Shown in pieces: positions 53,806 to 62,641 of a stretch of DNA of 64,000 nucleotides (position 1 is the stretch's first letter; every line of letters starts with the position of its first letter). The notes under the pieces are model-generated. The model had not been told where the DNA came from and did no database searches. It worked only from the letters and a program-made list of their open reading frames with translations. Source of the DNA: Alloprevotella sp. (lineage in GTDB: Bacteria; Bacteroidota; Bacteroidia; Bacteroidales; Bacteroidaceae). The stretch is taken from assembly GCA_017471505.1 (NCBI GenBank), contig JAFUTC010000002.1, forward strand, positions 1 through 64,000, given 5' to 3'. The position numbers were made by a program, and so were the translations under genes.

Positions 53806-55884
53806 ATGGCAAACGCACCAAAGAAAAAAGGAAAGGTACCCCATTTCAGTGCCACCTTGCTCTATGTGCTCATCCTTATCGGCATACTGACGGCCATCAA
53901 TCTGCCGTCTTTCCAGAATGCCTCTGTCAACAAGGATGTCACTTACACAGAGTTGCAGAACTATATCAAGAAAGGCTACGGTAAGAATATCGCCATCAAC
54001 AAGACGGATGGCACGGCCAAGCTGTATATCAAGGGCGAACACATCCGTGACGTGTTCCAGCAAACCTCCAATGAGGTGGGCAAGGAGCCATCTGTCAGCG
54101 CACAGGTGCCTTCTCCCGAATTAATCTACCAGTTTCTCAACGAACAGGGCTTTGCCGGAAAAATTGAGTATAAGACGTCGAGCGGACTGGTTACCAGCAT
54201 CATCATGAATGTAGGCTGGATTCTGTTGTTCTTCGGTTTTTGGTATTTCATCTTCGGACGTATCGGCCGCTCGTCTAAGGGCGGTGGCATCTTCAGCGTG
54301 GGAAAGAGCCAGGCCCGACTATTTGAGAAAGAAAACGGAACCAACGTATCTTTCAAGGACGTAGCCGGACAGGAAGGTGCCAAGCAAGAAGTGCAGGAAA
54401 TCGTGGACTTTCTGAAAAATCCGGGGCACTACACCGAACTGGGCGGTAAGATTCCCAAAGGCGCCTTGCTGGTAGGTCCTCCGGGAACGGGCAAGACGCT
54501 CTTGGCAAAGGCTGTGGCTGGCGAGGCAAACGTTCCGTTCTTCTCGCTCTCAGGCTCCGACTTCGTTGAGATGTTTGTCGGCGTCGGTGCCAGTCGTGTT
54601 CGCGACCTGTTCCGCCAAGCCAAAGAAAAAGCGCCCTGCATTATCTTCATCGACGAGATTGATGCCATCGGACGCGCCCGTGGTCGGAACATGAACGTCG
54701 GCAGCAACGACGAACGCGAGAGTACGCTCAATCAGTTGCTCACGGAAATGGACGGCTTCGATACGAACAGCGGTGTCATACTGCTTGCCGCCACCAACCG
54801 CGCCGACATTCTCGACAAGGCACTGCTTCGCGCCGGCCGCTTCGACCGTCAGATTCATGTCGACCTGCCCGATTTGGCCGAGCGTGTCGCCATTTTCAAG
54901 GTACATCTGCGTCCTGTGAAATACGACCAGAGCATTGACGTCGAACTGCTGGCTCGCCAGACGCCGGGCTTCAGTGGTGCCGACATCGCCAACGTGTGCA
55001 ACGAGGCTGCCCTCATTGCCGCACGCCACAAGCATACCACCGTCGTCAAGCAAGACTTTATCGACGCCGTCGACCGTATTATTGGCGGCCTGGAGAAGAA
55101 GACAAAGGTGATGACGGAAGAGGAAAAGCGTGTCATTGCCTTACACGAGGCCGGCCATGCCAGCGTGTCCTGGTTGCTGGAATATGCCAATCCGCTGGTC
55201 AAGGTAACCATCGTGCCGCGCGGACAGGCCCTCGGCGCTGCCTGGTACTTGCCCGAAGAGCGCACCATAACCACACGCGAGCAGATGCTCGACGAACTCT
55301 GCGCCTTGCTTGGCGGACGTGCCGCCGAAGAGGTGTTCACGGGCCACATCTCAAGCGGAGCGCTCAACGACCTTGAGCGAGCCACGAAGAGCACATACGG
55401 AATGGTGGCCTACCTTGGCATGAGCGACAAACTCTCTAACCTCTGCTACTACAACAACGAGGAATACGGATTTACGAAGCCCTATTCCGAGAAAACCTCC
55501 GAGACTATCGACGCCGAAGTCCAGCGCATCATCAGCGAACAGTATGAACGCGCCAAGCAAATACTGACCGAGCACGCCGAACAACACGCCGAACTGGCTC
55601 GCGTGCTTACGGAGCGCGAGGTAATCTTTACCGAAGACGTCGAGAAGATATTCGGCCCGCGTCCGTGGAAGAGTCGCGCCGACCAGCTGCTCGAAGAACA
55701 AGAGGACGCCAAGCGCAAAAAGGCCGAGGCCATGGCTGAAGCCCACGCACGCGCCAAGGCTGCGAAAGCCGAAGCCGAAGCAAGCGCAGCCGGCATGCCT
55801 GCCGACGAGTCGCAACTGCCACCTCCGCCCCCGACGCCCAATGGCACCAGTCCGCAACCTACTAACGAACCTACTCATGAATAA
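53806..55884 (+). CDS. ftsH: ATP-dependent zinc metalloprotease FtsH
   Basis: The 692-residue protein has two N-terminal membrane helices ([16 protein letters not shown] and [19 protein letters not shown]), the AAA domain with Walker A GPPGTGKT (224-231) and Walker [12 protein letters not shown], the SRH region, and the zinc-binding HEAGH starting at His447. It degrades membrane and short-lived proteins. The C-terminal ~60 residues are unusually rich in Ala/Glu/Pro with a run of prolines (LPPPPPTP). The stop overlaps the start of cdsA by 8 bases, so the pair is co-translated. Confidence 0.97.
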   Translation: MANAPKKKGKVPHFSATLLYVLILIGILTAINLPSFQNASVNKDVTYTELQNYIKKGYGKNIAINKTDGTAKLYIKGEHIRDVFQQTSNEVGKEPSVSAQVPSPELIYQFLNEQGFAGKIEYKTSSGLVTSIIMNVGWILLFFGFWYFIFGRIGRSSKGGGIFSVGKSQARLFEKENGTNVSFKDVAGQEGAKQEVQEIVDFLKNPGHYTELGGKIPKGALLVGPPGTGKTLLAKAVAGEANVPFFSLSGSDFVEMFVGVGASRVRDLFRQAKEKAPCIIFIDEIDAIGRARGRNMNVGSNDERESTLNQLLTEMDGFDTNSGVILLAATNRADILDKALLRAGRFDRQIHVDLPDLAERVAIFKVHLRPVKYDQSIDVELLARQTPGFSGADIANVCNEAALIAARHKHTTVVKQDFIDAVDRIIGGLEKKTKVMTEEEKRVIALHEAGHASVSWLLEYANPLVKVTIVPRGQALGAAWYLPEERTITTREQMLDELCALLGGRAAEEVFTGHISSGALNDLERATKSTYGMVAYLGMSDKLSNLCYYNNEEYGFTKPYSEKTSETIDAEVQRIISEQYERAKQILTEHAEQHAELARVLTEREVIFTEDVEKIFGPRPWKSRADQLLEEQEDAKRKKAEAMAEAHARAKAAKAEAEASAAGMPADESQLPPPPPTPNGTSPQPTNEPTHE

Positions 55885-56725
55885 CCTTCTGCTGCGCACC
55901 CTTACGGGCATAGCCTTTCTCATTGTGATGATTGGCGGCATCGTGCTTTCGCCCGTCACGTTCATCCTACTCTTTGCCGCCGTCACAGGACTAGTGACGT
56001 GGGAGTTTGTCACGCTCGTCAACAACCATACCGAAGCCAGCGTCAACCGCGTCATCTGCACGGCCGGTGCCGTCTATTTGTTTTTTGCCTTTGCAGCCTA
56101 CTGCGGGGCATGGCAAGGTGTCGAAGTGTTTGTGCCTTATGTGCTCACACTCATCTATCTGCCCATTGCCGAACTCTATCTGAAAAACAAGCGGCCCATC
56201 GAAAGCTGGGCATACGCCTTTGCCGCGCACCTGTATGTGGCTCTGCCGTTCGCACTGCTCTCTGCCCTTGCCTTCATCGGCAACGATGTTAACGGACTGA
56301 ACACTTACAACTGGCAGTTGCCCCTGAGCATTTTCGTGTTCTTGTGGGTAAACGACACGGGCGCCTATTGCGTGGGTTCGTTGCTCCGAAATCGGTTCAA
56401 GGCCAAGTTGTTTGAGCGCATATCGCCTAAGAAAAGTTGGGTGGGCAGTATTGGCGGCGGCCTATTCGTGCTTATGGCAGCCGCCCTGTTCTATGCGCTC
56501 ACTCCGCTCAATATGTCGCTGCTCCAATGGCTCGGACTGGGACTGACGGTAGCCGTATTCGGCACGTGGGGCGACTTGGTGGAGAGCCACATCAAACGCA
56601 CCTTCGGCGTGAAAGACAGCAGCAACGTCCTGCCAGGACACGGCGGTTTTCTCGACCGCTTCGACAGCAGCCTGATTGCCATACCGGCCGCCGTGCTCTA
56701 CCTTTACACCCTCATGTTCCTGTAA
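55877..56725 (+). CDS. cdsA: Phosphatidate cytidylyltransferase
   Basis: From [21 protein letters not shown] the protein has 282 residues and about eight membrane helices. The C-terminal signature GDLVESHIKRTFGVKDSSNVLPGHGGFLDRFDS is the CDP-diglyceride synthetase motif. It makes CDP-diacylglycerol for phospholipid synthesis. It overlaps ftsH by eight bases and is the last gene before repeat array E. Length and motif are typical. Confidence 0.95.
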   Translation: MNNLLLRTLTGIAFLIVMIGGIVLSPVTFILLFAAVTGLVTWEFVTLVNNHTEASVNRVICTAGAVYLFFAFAAYCGAWQGVEVFVPYVLTLIYLPIAELYLKNKRPIESWAYAFAAHLYVALPFALLSALAFIGNDVNGLNTYNWQLPLSIFVFLWVNDTGAYCVGSLLRNRFKAKLFERISPKKSWVGSIGGGLFVLMAAALFYALTPLNMSLLQWLGLGLTVAVFGTWGDLVESHIKRTFGVKDSSNVLPGHGGFLDRFDSSLIAIPAAVLYLYTLMFL

Positions 56726-56759
56726 GCCCGTCGGCCGACGGCATAGGACAGTTGTCCGA

Positions 56760-56897
56760 TTCAATTATGGAATGAAAAAATTGCATAATTGAATTTTGAA
56801 ATTGCATTATGGAATTTTCCGATTTCATAATGCAATTTTTTTGTCGCATAATCGAATTTCCAGCCGCCATAATGCAATCTGCCGGCATCCCATTTCA
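56760..56897. repeat. 21-base phased repeat array E (six units plus degenerate and terminal units)
   Basis: Cores start at 56764 (ATTATG), 56785 (ATAATT), 56806 (ATTATG), 56827 (ATAATG), 56848 (ATAATC) and 56869 (ATAATG), exactly 21 bases apart; a degenerate ATAGGA sits one period earlier at 56743. A terminal CCCATTTCA is centred on 56892, 23 bases after the last core, as in array B. It lies after cdsA and about 120 bases upstream of the padR promoter region. Confidence 0.9.
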
Positions 56898-57015
56898 GCC
56901 AGTCGGCAGGAGGGTCGCGCGCGCCCGTATGCGTACTTTATGGAGCAGGCGCACGGACAAACGAACCTACAGGAGTATCGTATGGTTAAAAAATCTTAAA
57001 TTATTTTATTTTTAC

Positions 57016-57058
57016 AGTACTTTGTATTGCATAGTACTAAAATAAACATATATCTTTG
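57016..57058 (+). promoter_or_regulatory. padR promoter with candidate PadR operator
   Basis: Two AGTACT palindromes (57016-57021, 57033-57038), 17 bases apart centre to centre, enclose TTG (57027-57029); TATCTTTG follows at 57051-57058, giving a 21-base spacing. The symmetric sites overlap the -33 region, as expected for autorepression by PadR. The ATG is 48 bases further. Confidence 0.5.
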
Positions 57059-57105
57059 CGGTGTAATAGAACTATTGTATTATAAAATCACCCAAAAACA
57101 AGGAT

Positions 57106-57441
57106 ATGAACACTGACAACCAAAAGATGCAGATGCGCAAGGGTATGTTGGAATACTGCGTGCTCTTGCTGCTGAGCCGCCAGCCCTACTACGCCTCGGA
57201 CATCATAGGCGAGCTGAAGCAGGCCAGGCTCATCGTGGTGGAAGGAACGCTCTATCCACTACTCACTCGCTTGAAAAAAGACGGGCTGCTTAGTTACGAA
57301 TGGCGCGAGAGCACACAAGGGCCTCCGCGCAAGTATTATGCGCTCACCGACGAAGGGCGGATGGTGCTGACGGACCTCGATGCGGCCTGGAACGAACTGG
57401 CCGAAACCGTCGGACTGCTGAAGTCGGCACGCGAGGCATAG
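57106..57441 (+). CDS. PadR family transcriptional regulator
   Basis: The 111-residue protein has the PadR winged helix: GMLEYCVLLLLSRQPYYASDII, LIVVEGTLYPLLTRLKKDGLLSYEW and the wing GPPRKYYALTDEGRMVL. This is the short (subfamily 1) form without a large C-terminal dimer domain. The pspC-domain gene starts 50 bases later on the same strand. PadR regulators next to such membrane genes commonly control them together with the downstream transporter. Confidence 0.93.
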   Translation: MNTDNQKMQMRKGMLEYCVLLLLSRQPYYASDIIGELKQARLIVVEGTLYPLLTRLKKDGLLSYEWRESTQGPPRKYYALTDEGRMVLTDLDAAWNELAETVGLLKSAREA

Positions 57442-57490
57442 ACTCCCCCACCCGTTCAACTTATCTATCAACCCCAAACACCGAAACACC

Positions 57491-59158
57491 ATGAAGAAGA
57501 ATATCACCATCAACCTGTTCGGCCAACTCTACCACATCGACGAAGATGCTTTCGAACTGCTCGACAAATATCAGAAGAACATGCAGTCTTATTTCTCGCG
57601 CCAGGAAGGTGGCGACGAGATAGCCGACGATATTGCCCACCGCGTGGCCGAACACTTTTCCGAACTGACCCAGCAGGGCGTGAGCGCCATCACTATCGAA
57701 CACGTGCAACACATTATCGAGCAGATTGGCAACCCCGAGGACCTGGGCGACACCACCGACGCGACGGACGACAGCACCACCCCGCCGCCAAGTCCCGCTA
57801 TGGGAACCGCACAGAAGAAACTCTACCGCGACGGCGACGACAAGATGCTGGGCGGCGTCATAAGCGGACTCTGCCGCTACTTTGGCGGAAACGACTCGCT
57901 GCCTTGGCGCGTGCTCTTCCTGATGGCTTGCATCTTCTCGTACAGCGGACTTTTCTGGGTCTATCTGGTGATGTGGGCACTCATTCCCGAGGCCAAAACG
58001 GCCGAAGAGCGCCTGCTCATGAAAGGAACTCCGGTCAACGCCTCGACGCTCAACCAGGAAATCATGACCGGCATACGCAAGGCACGCAACGAAATAATAA
58101 AACCGGAAAACCGCTCGGCCATGCGCGGCTGCGTGACGGGGCTGCTGAACGTGCTCATACTCCTGCTGAAACTATTATTTGTCCTGTTGCTCGTCAGCTG
58201 TACCGTAGCCGCACTCTTCTTTGTCATCGCGTCGGCAATGACCGTCATTCCGTCCGGCGACACCTTTGCCGGTGGTCCTTTCGGCGACATAGCCGAGGCC
58301 TCTAAAGGTCTGGACGGCGTCAAGTGGCTCATCCTGGCCACCTGCATCTGCATGTTGCTCGTCGTGGCCATTCCGGCTTTCATCACCATACGCGGACTGT
58401 TCGGTCGCAAGAATCCAGAAACCGAAGGAAAGAAGACGTCGAAGACGCTCTGGTTCGCATGGGCCGGCATCTTACTTGCCTTCTTCGTGCTCCTGCCCCT
58501 GTCGATTGTCAAGTCTACACAAACGCTGGCCAACTATGAGGACAAGAGAAACACCCGCGACGGCATCACGCTCTACTACGACAACTGGGAATGGCTCGAT
58601 AATAACAACCTCAAACTCGTCCAACTTCAGCAGGCAGAAAACCGTGTCAAGGGCTACGACGACGACCCGAGAAGTGACCGCAACATGAAACTTCTCCGCA
58701 TCAAAGGACTTGACAACGGCGACTTGCTTCCCATCTATCAGTTCGACCGCGAAGCCGACGTAGAACCCGGACTTTACCGCGTAGAGATGCTCTACCGCAT
58801 CTTCGACAATAAGTCGGCACTCGTGCGCGTCACTGTCCCCGGCAGCGAGAAGGCTCTCACCGACACGCTGAGTTATGAATCCAAAAGAAACAAGTTCTCC
58901 GACTATTCGTGGGAGGAAGCAGCCAACCGGCCCGCCCTTTCCAAAAAGGTAGAGAAAGAAGACTGGACCGCCGTGCAGGCTAACGCCGACTCGCTCGACT
59001 GGCACTACTACAGCTACGACTTTGCCGTCAAGCAACCGGGCAAGGCTGTCGTTTCGCTCCTGCAAGATGCCGACTTCTGTCAAAGTCCGAAAGCGTCGTC
59101 GCACCTTAATTTTGCCAACATCCGTATTCTGAAGATTTCGTCCGATAAAGTTAAATAA
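57491..59158 (+). CDS. PspC domain-containing membrane protein
   Basis: The 555-residue protein starts with a ~100-residue soluble HAAS-like domain (ITINLFGQLYHIDEDAFELLDKY, EHFSELTQQGVSAITIEHV) rich in helices. The PspC core follows (KKLYRDGDDKMLGGVISGLCRYFGGND, WVYLVMWALIPE), then more membrane helices (LLNVLILLLKLLFVLLLVSC, WFAWAGILLAFFVLLPLSIV), and a C-terminal periplasmic part of strand-rich sequence (about 345-555). It is the partner of the upstream PadR regulator; a role in envelope stress is inferred from the PspC family. The C-terminal part is not recognised. Confidence 0.82.
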   Translation: MKKNITINLFGQLYHIDEDAFELLDKYQKNMQSYFSRQEGGDEIADDIAHRVAEHFSELTQQGVSAITIEHVQHIIEQIGNPEDLGDTTDATDDSTTPPPSPAMGTAQKKLYRDGDDKMLGGVISGLCRYFGGNDSLPWRVLFLMACIFSYSGLFWVYLVMWALIPEAKTAEERLLMKGTPVNASTLNQEIMTGIRKARNEIIKPENRSAMRGCVTGLLNVLILLLKLLFVLLLVSCTVAALFFVIASAMTVIPSGDTFAGGPFGDIAEASKGLDGVKWLILATCICMLLVVAIPAFITIRGLFGRKNPETEGKKTSKTLWFAWAGILLAFFVLLPLSIVKSTQTLANYEDKRNTRDGITLYYDNWEWLDNNNLKLVQLQQAENRVKGYDDDPRSDRNMKLLRIKGLDNGDLLPIYQFDREADVEPGLYRVEMLYRIFDNKSALVRVTVPGSEKALTDTLSYESKRNKFSDYSWEEAANRPALSKKVEKEDWTAVQANADSLDWHYYSYDFAVKQPGKAVVSLLQDADFCQSPKASSHLNFANIRILKISSDKVK

Positions 59159-59168
59159 AGTTAAAAAT

Positions 59169-59176
59169 GGGGGGGG
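59169..59176 (+). repeat. G8 homopolymer before the efflux operon
   Basis: Eight consecutive G bases, 25 bases before the -7-like TATCTTCG (59201-59208), in the 190-base gap between the pspC-domain gene and the ABC operon. It falls at the position of the -33 element. The rest of the gap holds no other clear element. Confidence 0.6.
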
Positions 59177-59348
59177 TAGCGTCTTTCTTGTGGCAATTCG
59201 TATCTTCGCCGCGTCCTATAGAAACACACCCTAATGGGAAACGGACAAGGAATTGTATGACACGCACTTTGCATAAGAAGACGCACCCGTGTCTGCCACC
59301 TATCGTCTAACTTTGTAACACATTCTCCTGACGCCAATATTCCGCACT

Positions 59349-60068
59349 ATGATTCACTTAGAAAACATACACAAAACCTACTACGCCGGTTCGCCGCTAC
59401 ACGTCTTGAAAGGCATCTCATTAGACATTGCAGCCGGAGAATTCGTCTCTATCATGGGCGCAAGCGGTAGCGGGAAAAGTACACTGTTGAACATTCTCGG
59501 AATACTGGACACGTACGACGCCGGACAGTACATGCTGAACGACGTGCTTATCAAAGACCTCAGCGAGAACCGCGCCGCCGACTACCGCAATAGGATGATT
59601 GGATTTATCTTCCAGTCGTTCAACCTCATCCCGTTCAAAAACGCCATGGAGAACGTGGCGCTGCCGCTCTACTATATGGGATGGTCGCGCAAGAAAAGAA
59701 ACGCGCTCGCCATGGACTACCTGGAGCGCCTCGGACTTAAGGAATGGGCCCATCACCTACCGTCGGAACTCAGCGGTGGGCAGAAACAGCGCGTGGCCAT
59801 AGCGCGAGCCATCATCACCAAGCCACAAATCATCCTGGCCGACGAACCTACCGGCGCGCTCGACTCGAAGACGAGCGAGGAAGTCATTAATCTGCTCAAG
59901 CAACTCAATGAGGAGGAGAAAATGACTATCGTCGTCGTCACACACGAGAGTGGCGTGGCCTACCACACCAATAAAATCGTCCACATCAAGGATGGCATCA
60001 TCGGAAACATCGAAGAAAACGTCAGCCTCGACACTTCTCCGTTCGGACAGGGCGGACTCATGAAATAA
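59349..60068 (+). CDS. ABC transporter ATP-binding protein, MacB/LolD type
   Basis: A 239-residue ATPase with Walker A GASGSGKST (37-45), the Q-loop in IFQSFNLIPFKNAMENVALPL, the signature LSGGQKQRVAIARAI, Walker B ILADEPTGALD and the H-loop in VVVTHESGVA. The NLIPF-type phrase and size fit the MacB/LolD family of ATPases, which drive extracytoplasmic permeases. First gene of the five-gene run with two permeases, an adaptor and an outer-membrane channel; the gap upstream holds a G8 tract and a promoter-like TATCTTCG at 59201-59208. Confidence 0.93.
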   Translation: MIHLENIHKTYYAGSPLHVLKGISLDIAAGEFVSIMGASGSGKSTLLNILGILDTYDAGQYMLNDVLIKDLSENRAADYRNRMIGFIFQSFNLIPFKNAMENVALPLYYMGWSRKKRNALAMDYLERLGLKEWAHHLPSELSGGQKQRVAIARAIITKPQIILADEPTGALDSKTSEEVINLLKQLNEEEKMTIVVVTHESGVAYHTNKIVHIKDGIIGNIEENVSLDTSPFGQGGLMK

Positions 60069-60081
60069 ACGCAGCCACTAC

Positions 60082-61338
60082 ATGTTCGACGACCTTATCG
60101 AAATATTCAGCAACCTAAAGCGCAACAAGCTCCGCACTATCCTGACGGGGCTCAGCGTAAGCATGGGCATCTTTTTGCTTATCGTGGTGCTGAGCGCGGG
60201 CAACGGACTGATTCACGCCATAGAGTTCAACAGTGGCAACATGGCACTCGACGTCATGGAGGTGTATGCAGGATACACGTCTAAGCCATACGGCGGCCTG
60301 GAAGCCAATCGAGAGATTGAATTCGACAACAGGGACATCGGCATCGGACCGTCCAACTTCCCGAAAGAAGTAGAGGCCGCCTCGGGCATATTAGAAGTGT
60401 GGGGCTCAACCCTGCACGTTGGCTCGAAAAGTTCGTCGGTCAACCTGACCGGATGCTACCCCGAACACGCAGACATAAACAAAATCAACATCACCTACGG
60501 TCGGTTCATCAACCACTCGGACTTGTCGGACCGCCGGAAGAACCTGGTCATCGGCGAAAAGACCGCGCTGGAATTTTTCCCGAGTGCCGCCGAGGCATTG
60601 GGCAAGGTTGTCAGCATCGACAGCACCATCTACACGATTGTAGGCCTATACGGCGGCAACACAGGGTTTGGCGCCGCGAACGGATACATACCCTTCACAA
60701 CGCTCCAAACCATCTATAAAAAAGGAGTCAAGCTCGACGGACTCAAACTACGGACACGTGGCATCACAGAAGAGGCCGACGACACGGTTTTCCAAAATAA
60801 GTTCCGTGCAGCCCTGTCCGCTCAGCACCGATTTGCGCCCGACGACAAGAGCGCAGTATGGATGTACAATACCAGCGTAGGCGCAGCGCAGCAGTCGAAA
60901 GGCATGAACTACATCCGCACAAGCCTGTGGATTGTCGGCCTATTGACGTTGCTCAGCGGCATAGTGGGCATCTCGAACATCATGCTCATAACCGTCAAGG
61001 AGCGTACCCACGAGTTCGGCATCCGCAAGGCGTTGGGCGCCAGGCCTTGGCAAATCTTGCGCAGCGTACTGATAGAGAGTATGCTCATAACCTTCGTGTT
61101 CGGCTACATTGGGTTGCTGCTGGGCATCATAGCCTCAGAATACATGAATTATGTGGCGGGAATTAGCGTCATAGAGTTCGACGGCAACAAGATGTACACG
61201 TTCCTCAATCCGACTATCGACTTGACCATTGCCATGGAGGCCCTGGCTGTCCTGATTATTGCCGGACTGCTCGCAGGCTTCTTCCCTGCCCGCAAAGCCG
61301 TCAAAGTGAAACCCATCGAGGCACTGCACGCCAAATAG
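60082..61338 (+). CDS. ABC transporter permease, MacB-like, first
   Basis: A 418-residue protein: one N-terminal membrane helix (TILTGLSVSMGIFLLIVVLSAGNGL), a periplasmic MacB core domain of about 240 residues, and three C-terminal helices (SLWIVGLLTLLSGIVGISNIMLI, ESMLITFVFGYIGLLLGIIA, AMEALAVLIIAGLLAGFFPARKA) with the FtsX-like end RKAVKVKPIEALHAK. It pairs with the next permease, both with the same ATPase, and so forms a heterodimeric macrolide- or lipoprotein-type exporter. The gap to the ATPase is 13 bases. Confidence 0.9.
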   Translation: MFDDLIEIFSNLKRNKLRTILTGLSVSMGIFLLIVVLSAGNGLIHAIEFNSGNMALDVMEVYAGYTSKPYGGLEANREIEFDNRDIGIGPSNFPKEVEAASGILEVWGSTLHVGSKSSSVNLTGCYPEHADINKINITYGRFINHSDLSDRRKNLVIGEKTALEFFPSAAEALGKVVSIDSTIYTIVGLYGGNTGFGAANGYIPFTTLQTIYKKGVKLDGLKLRTRGITEEADDTVFQNKFRAALSAQHRFAPDDKSAVWMYNTSVGAAQQSKGMNYIRTSLWIVGLLTLLSGIVGISNIMLITVKERTHEFGIRKALGARPWQILRSVLIESMLITFVFGYIGLLLGIIASEYMNYVAGISVIEFDGNKMYTFLNPTIDLTIAMEALAVLIIAGLLAGFFPARKAVKVKPIEALHAK

Positions 61339-61346
61339 ACTATACC

Positions 61347-62591
61347 ATGCGACTGTTCGACCTAAATAGTTTTGAAGAAGTACTGGAAACGCTCCTGCGC
61401 AACAAGTCGCGCTCGCTGCTTACTGCGTTCGGCATATTCTGGGGCATATTCCTGCTGGTGTTCTTCATAGGCGGCGGCAACGGCCTGAAGTATCTGCTGT
61501 CCAAAAACTTTGACGGCGTGGCACAAAACTCCTGTATCATCGGCACGCGCCCTACGAGCATCGCCTACAAAGGCTATCAGACGGGCCGAAACTGGGAACT
61601 TGACGTGGCCGACGCGCAACTTATCATGCAGAAAGTGCCTGAAGTGGCCGTAGCCACGAGTGCAAATATGCGCTACCGCGTTAGTATGCAGGTAGGCAAT
61701 ACTACTGAATCGCGTTCCGTCAAAGGTGTCTTTCCAGAGTATGCTACCATCGACAACCCGCACCTATACGTGGGCCGCTACATCAATCAAACCGACATCG
61801 AGCAGCGCAGAAAAGTGTGCGTCATAGGCAAGAACATCGCCGAAACCTTCTTCCCCGACACGAAAGATCCGTGCGGCCGGCAGATAAACATAGGCAACAT
61901 CCCGTTTACCATTATCGGCGTGAGCCACAGCTCCAACAACATGAGCATCGGAAGTAACGCGGAACGCACCGCCGTTATACCGCGCACGACGATGCAGCAG
62001 TTGTACAACCTCGGCACAAAGGCCGCCCTGATTTGCTATACTGCGAAAGAAGGTTACACGGTCACGTCGATTGCGAAGTCCGTCGAGAATGTCGTCAAGT
62101 CGGAGCATCTAATTGACCCCAACGACAAACAGGCCGTCATGTCCTACAACATGGAGGAGATGTTCCAGATGATTAACGCCCTCTTTAGGGGAGTGGCGTG
62201 GCTGATATGGATTATCGGCATCGGCACGCTCCTTTCCGGCGCCGTGGGCGTTTCAAACATCATGATGGTAACGGTACGCGAGCGCACTACGGAGATAGGC
62301 ATCCGCAGGGCTATCGGAGCGCACCCCAGCCACATACTTTGGCAGATTATCATGGAGAGCGTCGTGCTCACCATAATGGCCGGCCTCAGCGGCATTATCT
62401 TCGCCATCCTCATCCTCTATGGTGTCGAGACCGTAGTGGCTATGATGGGCGCGCAGGCTAATTTCCAAATCCCGTTCAGCATGGCCGCCGGCGCTGCCGC
62501 ACTATTGACCTTGCTCGGCGCATTGGCCGGCCTGGCTCCCGCATACCGCGCCCTGGCGATAAAACCGATTGACGCCATGCGCGAAGAATAG
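61347..62591 (+). CDS. ABC transporter permease, MacB-like, second
   Basis: A 414-residue protein with the same plan as the first permease: N-terminal helix (LLTAFGIFWGIFLLVFFIGGGNGL), a periplasmic domain with VIGTRPTSIAYKGYQTGRNW, and three C-terminal helices (GVAWLIWIIGIGTLLSGAVGV, ESVVLTIMAGLSGIIFAILIL, AGAAALLTLLGALAGLAPAYRA). It ends in the same way as its partner, with IKPIDAMREE. It starts 8 bases after the first permease. The pair is similar but clearly divergent, so they are ancient duplicates and not a recent one. Confidence 0.9.
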   Translation: MRLFDLNSFEEVLETLLRNKSRSLLTAFGIFWGIFLLVFFIGGGNGLKYLLSKNFDGVAQNSCIIGTRPTSIAYKGYQTGRNWELDVADAQLIMQKVPEVAVATSANMRYRVSMQVGNTTESRSVKGVFPEYATIDNPHLYVGRYINQTDIEQRRKVCVIGKNIAETFFPDTKDPCGRQINIGNIPFTIIGVSHSSNNMSIGSNAERTAVIPRTTMQQLYNLGTKAALICYTAKEGYTVTSIAKSVENVVKSEHLIDPNDKQAVMSYNMEEMFQMINALFRGVAWLIWIIGIGTLLSGAVGVSNIMMVTVRERTTEIGIRRAIGAHPSHILWQIIMESVVLTIMAGLSGIIFAILILYGVETVVAMMGAQANFQIPFSMAAGAAALLTLLGALAGLAPAYRALAIKPIDAMREE

Positions 62592-62641
62592 AAACCACAC
62601 GAAAACATATCATATCCATCCATAACACTCACCTATCAATC

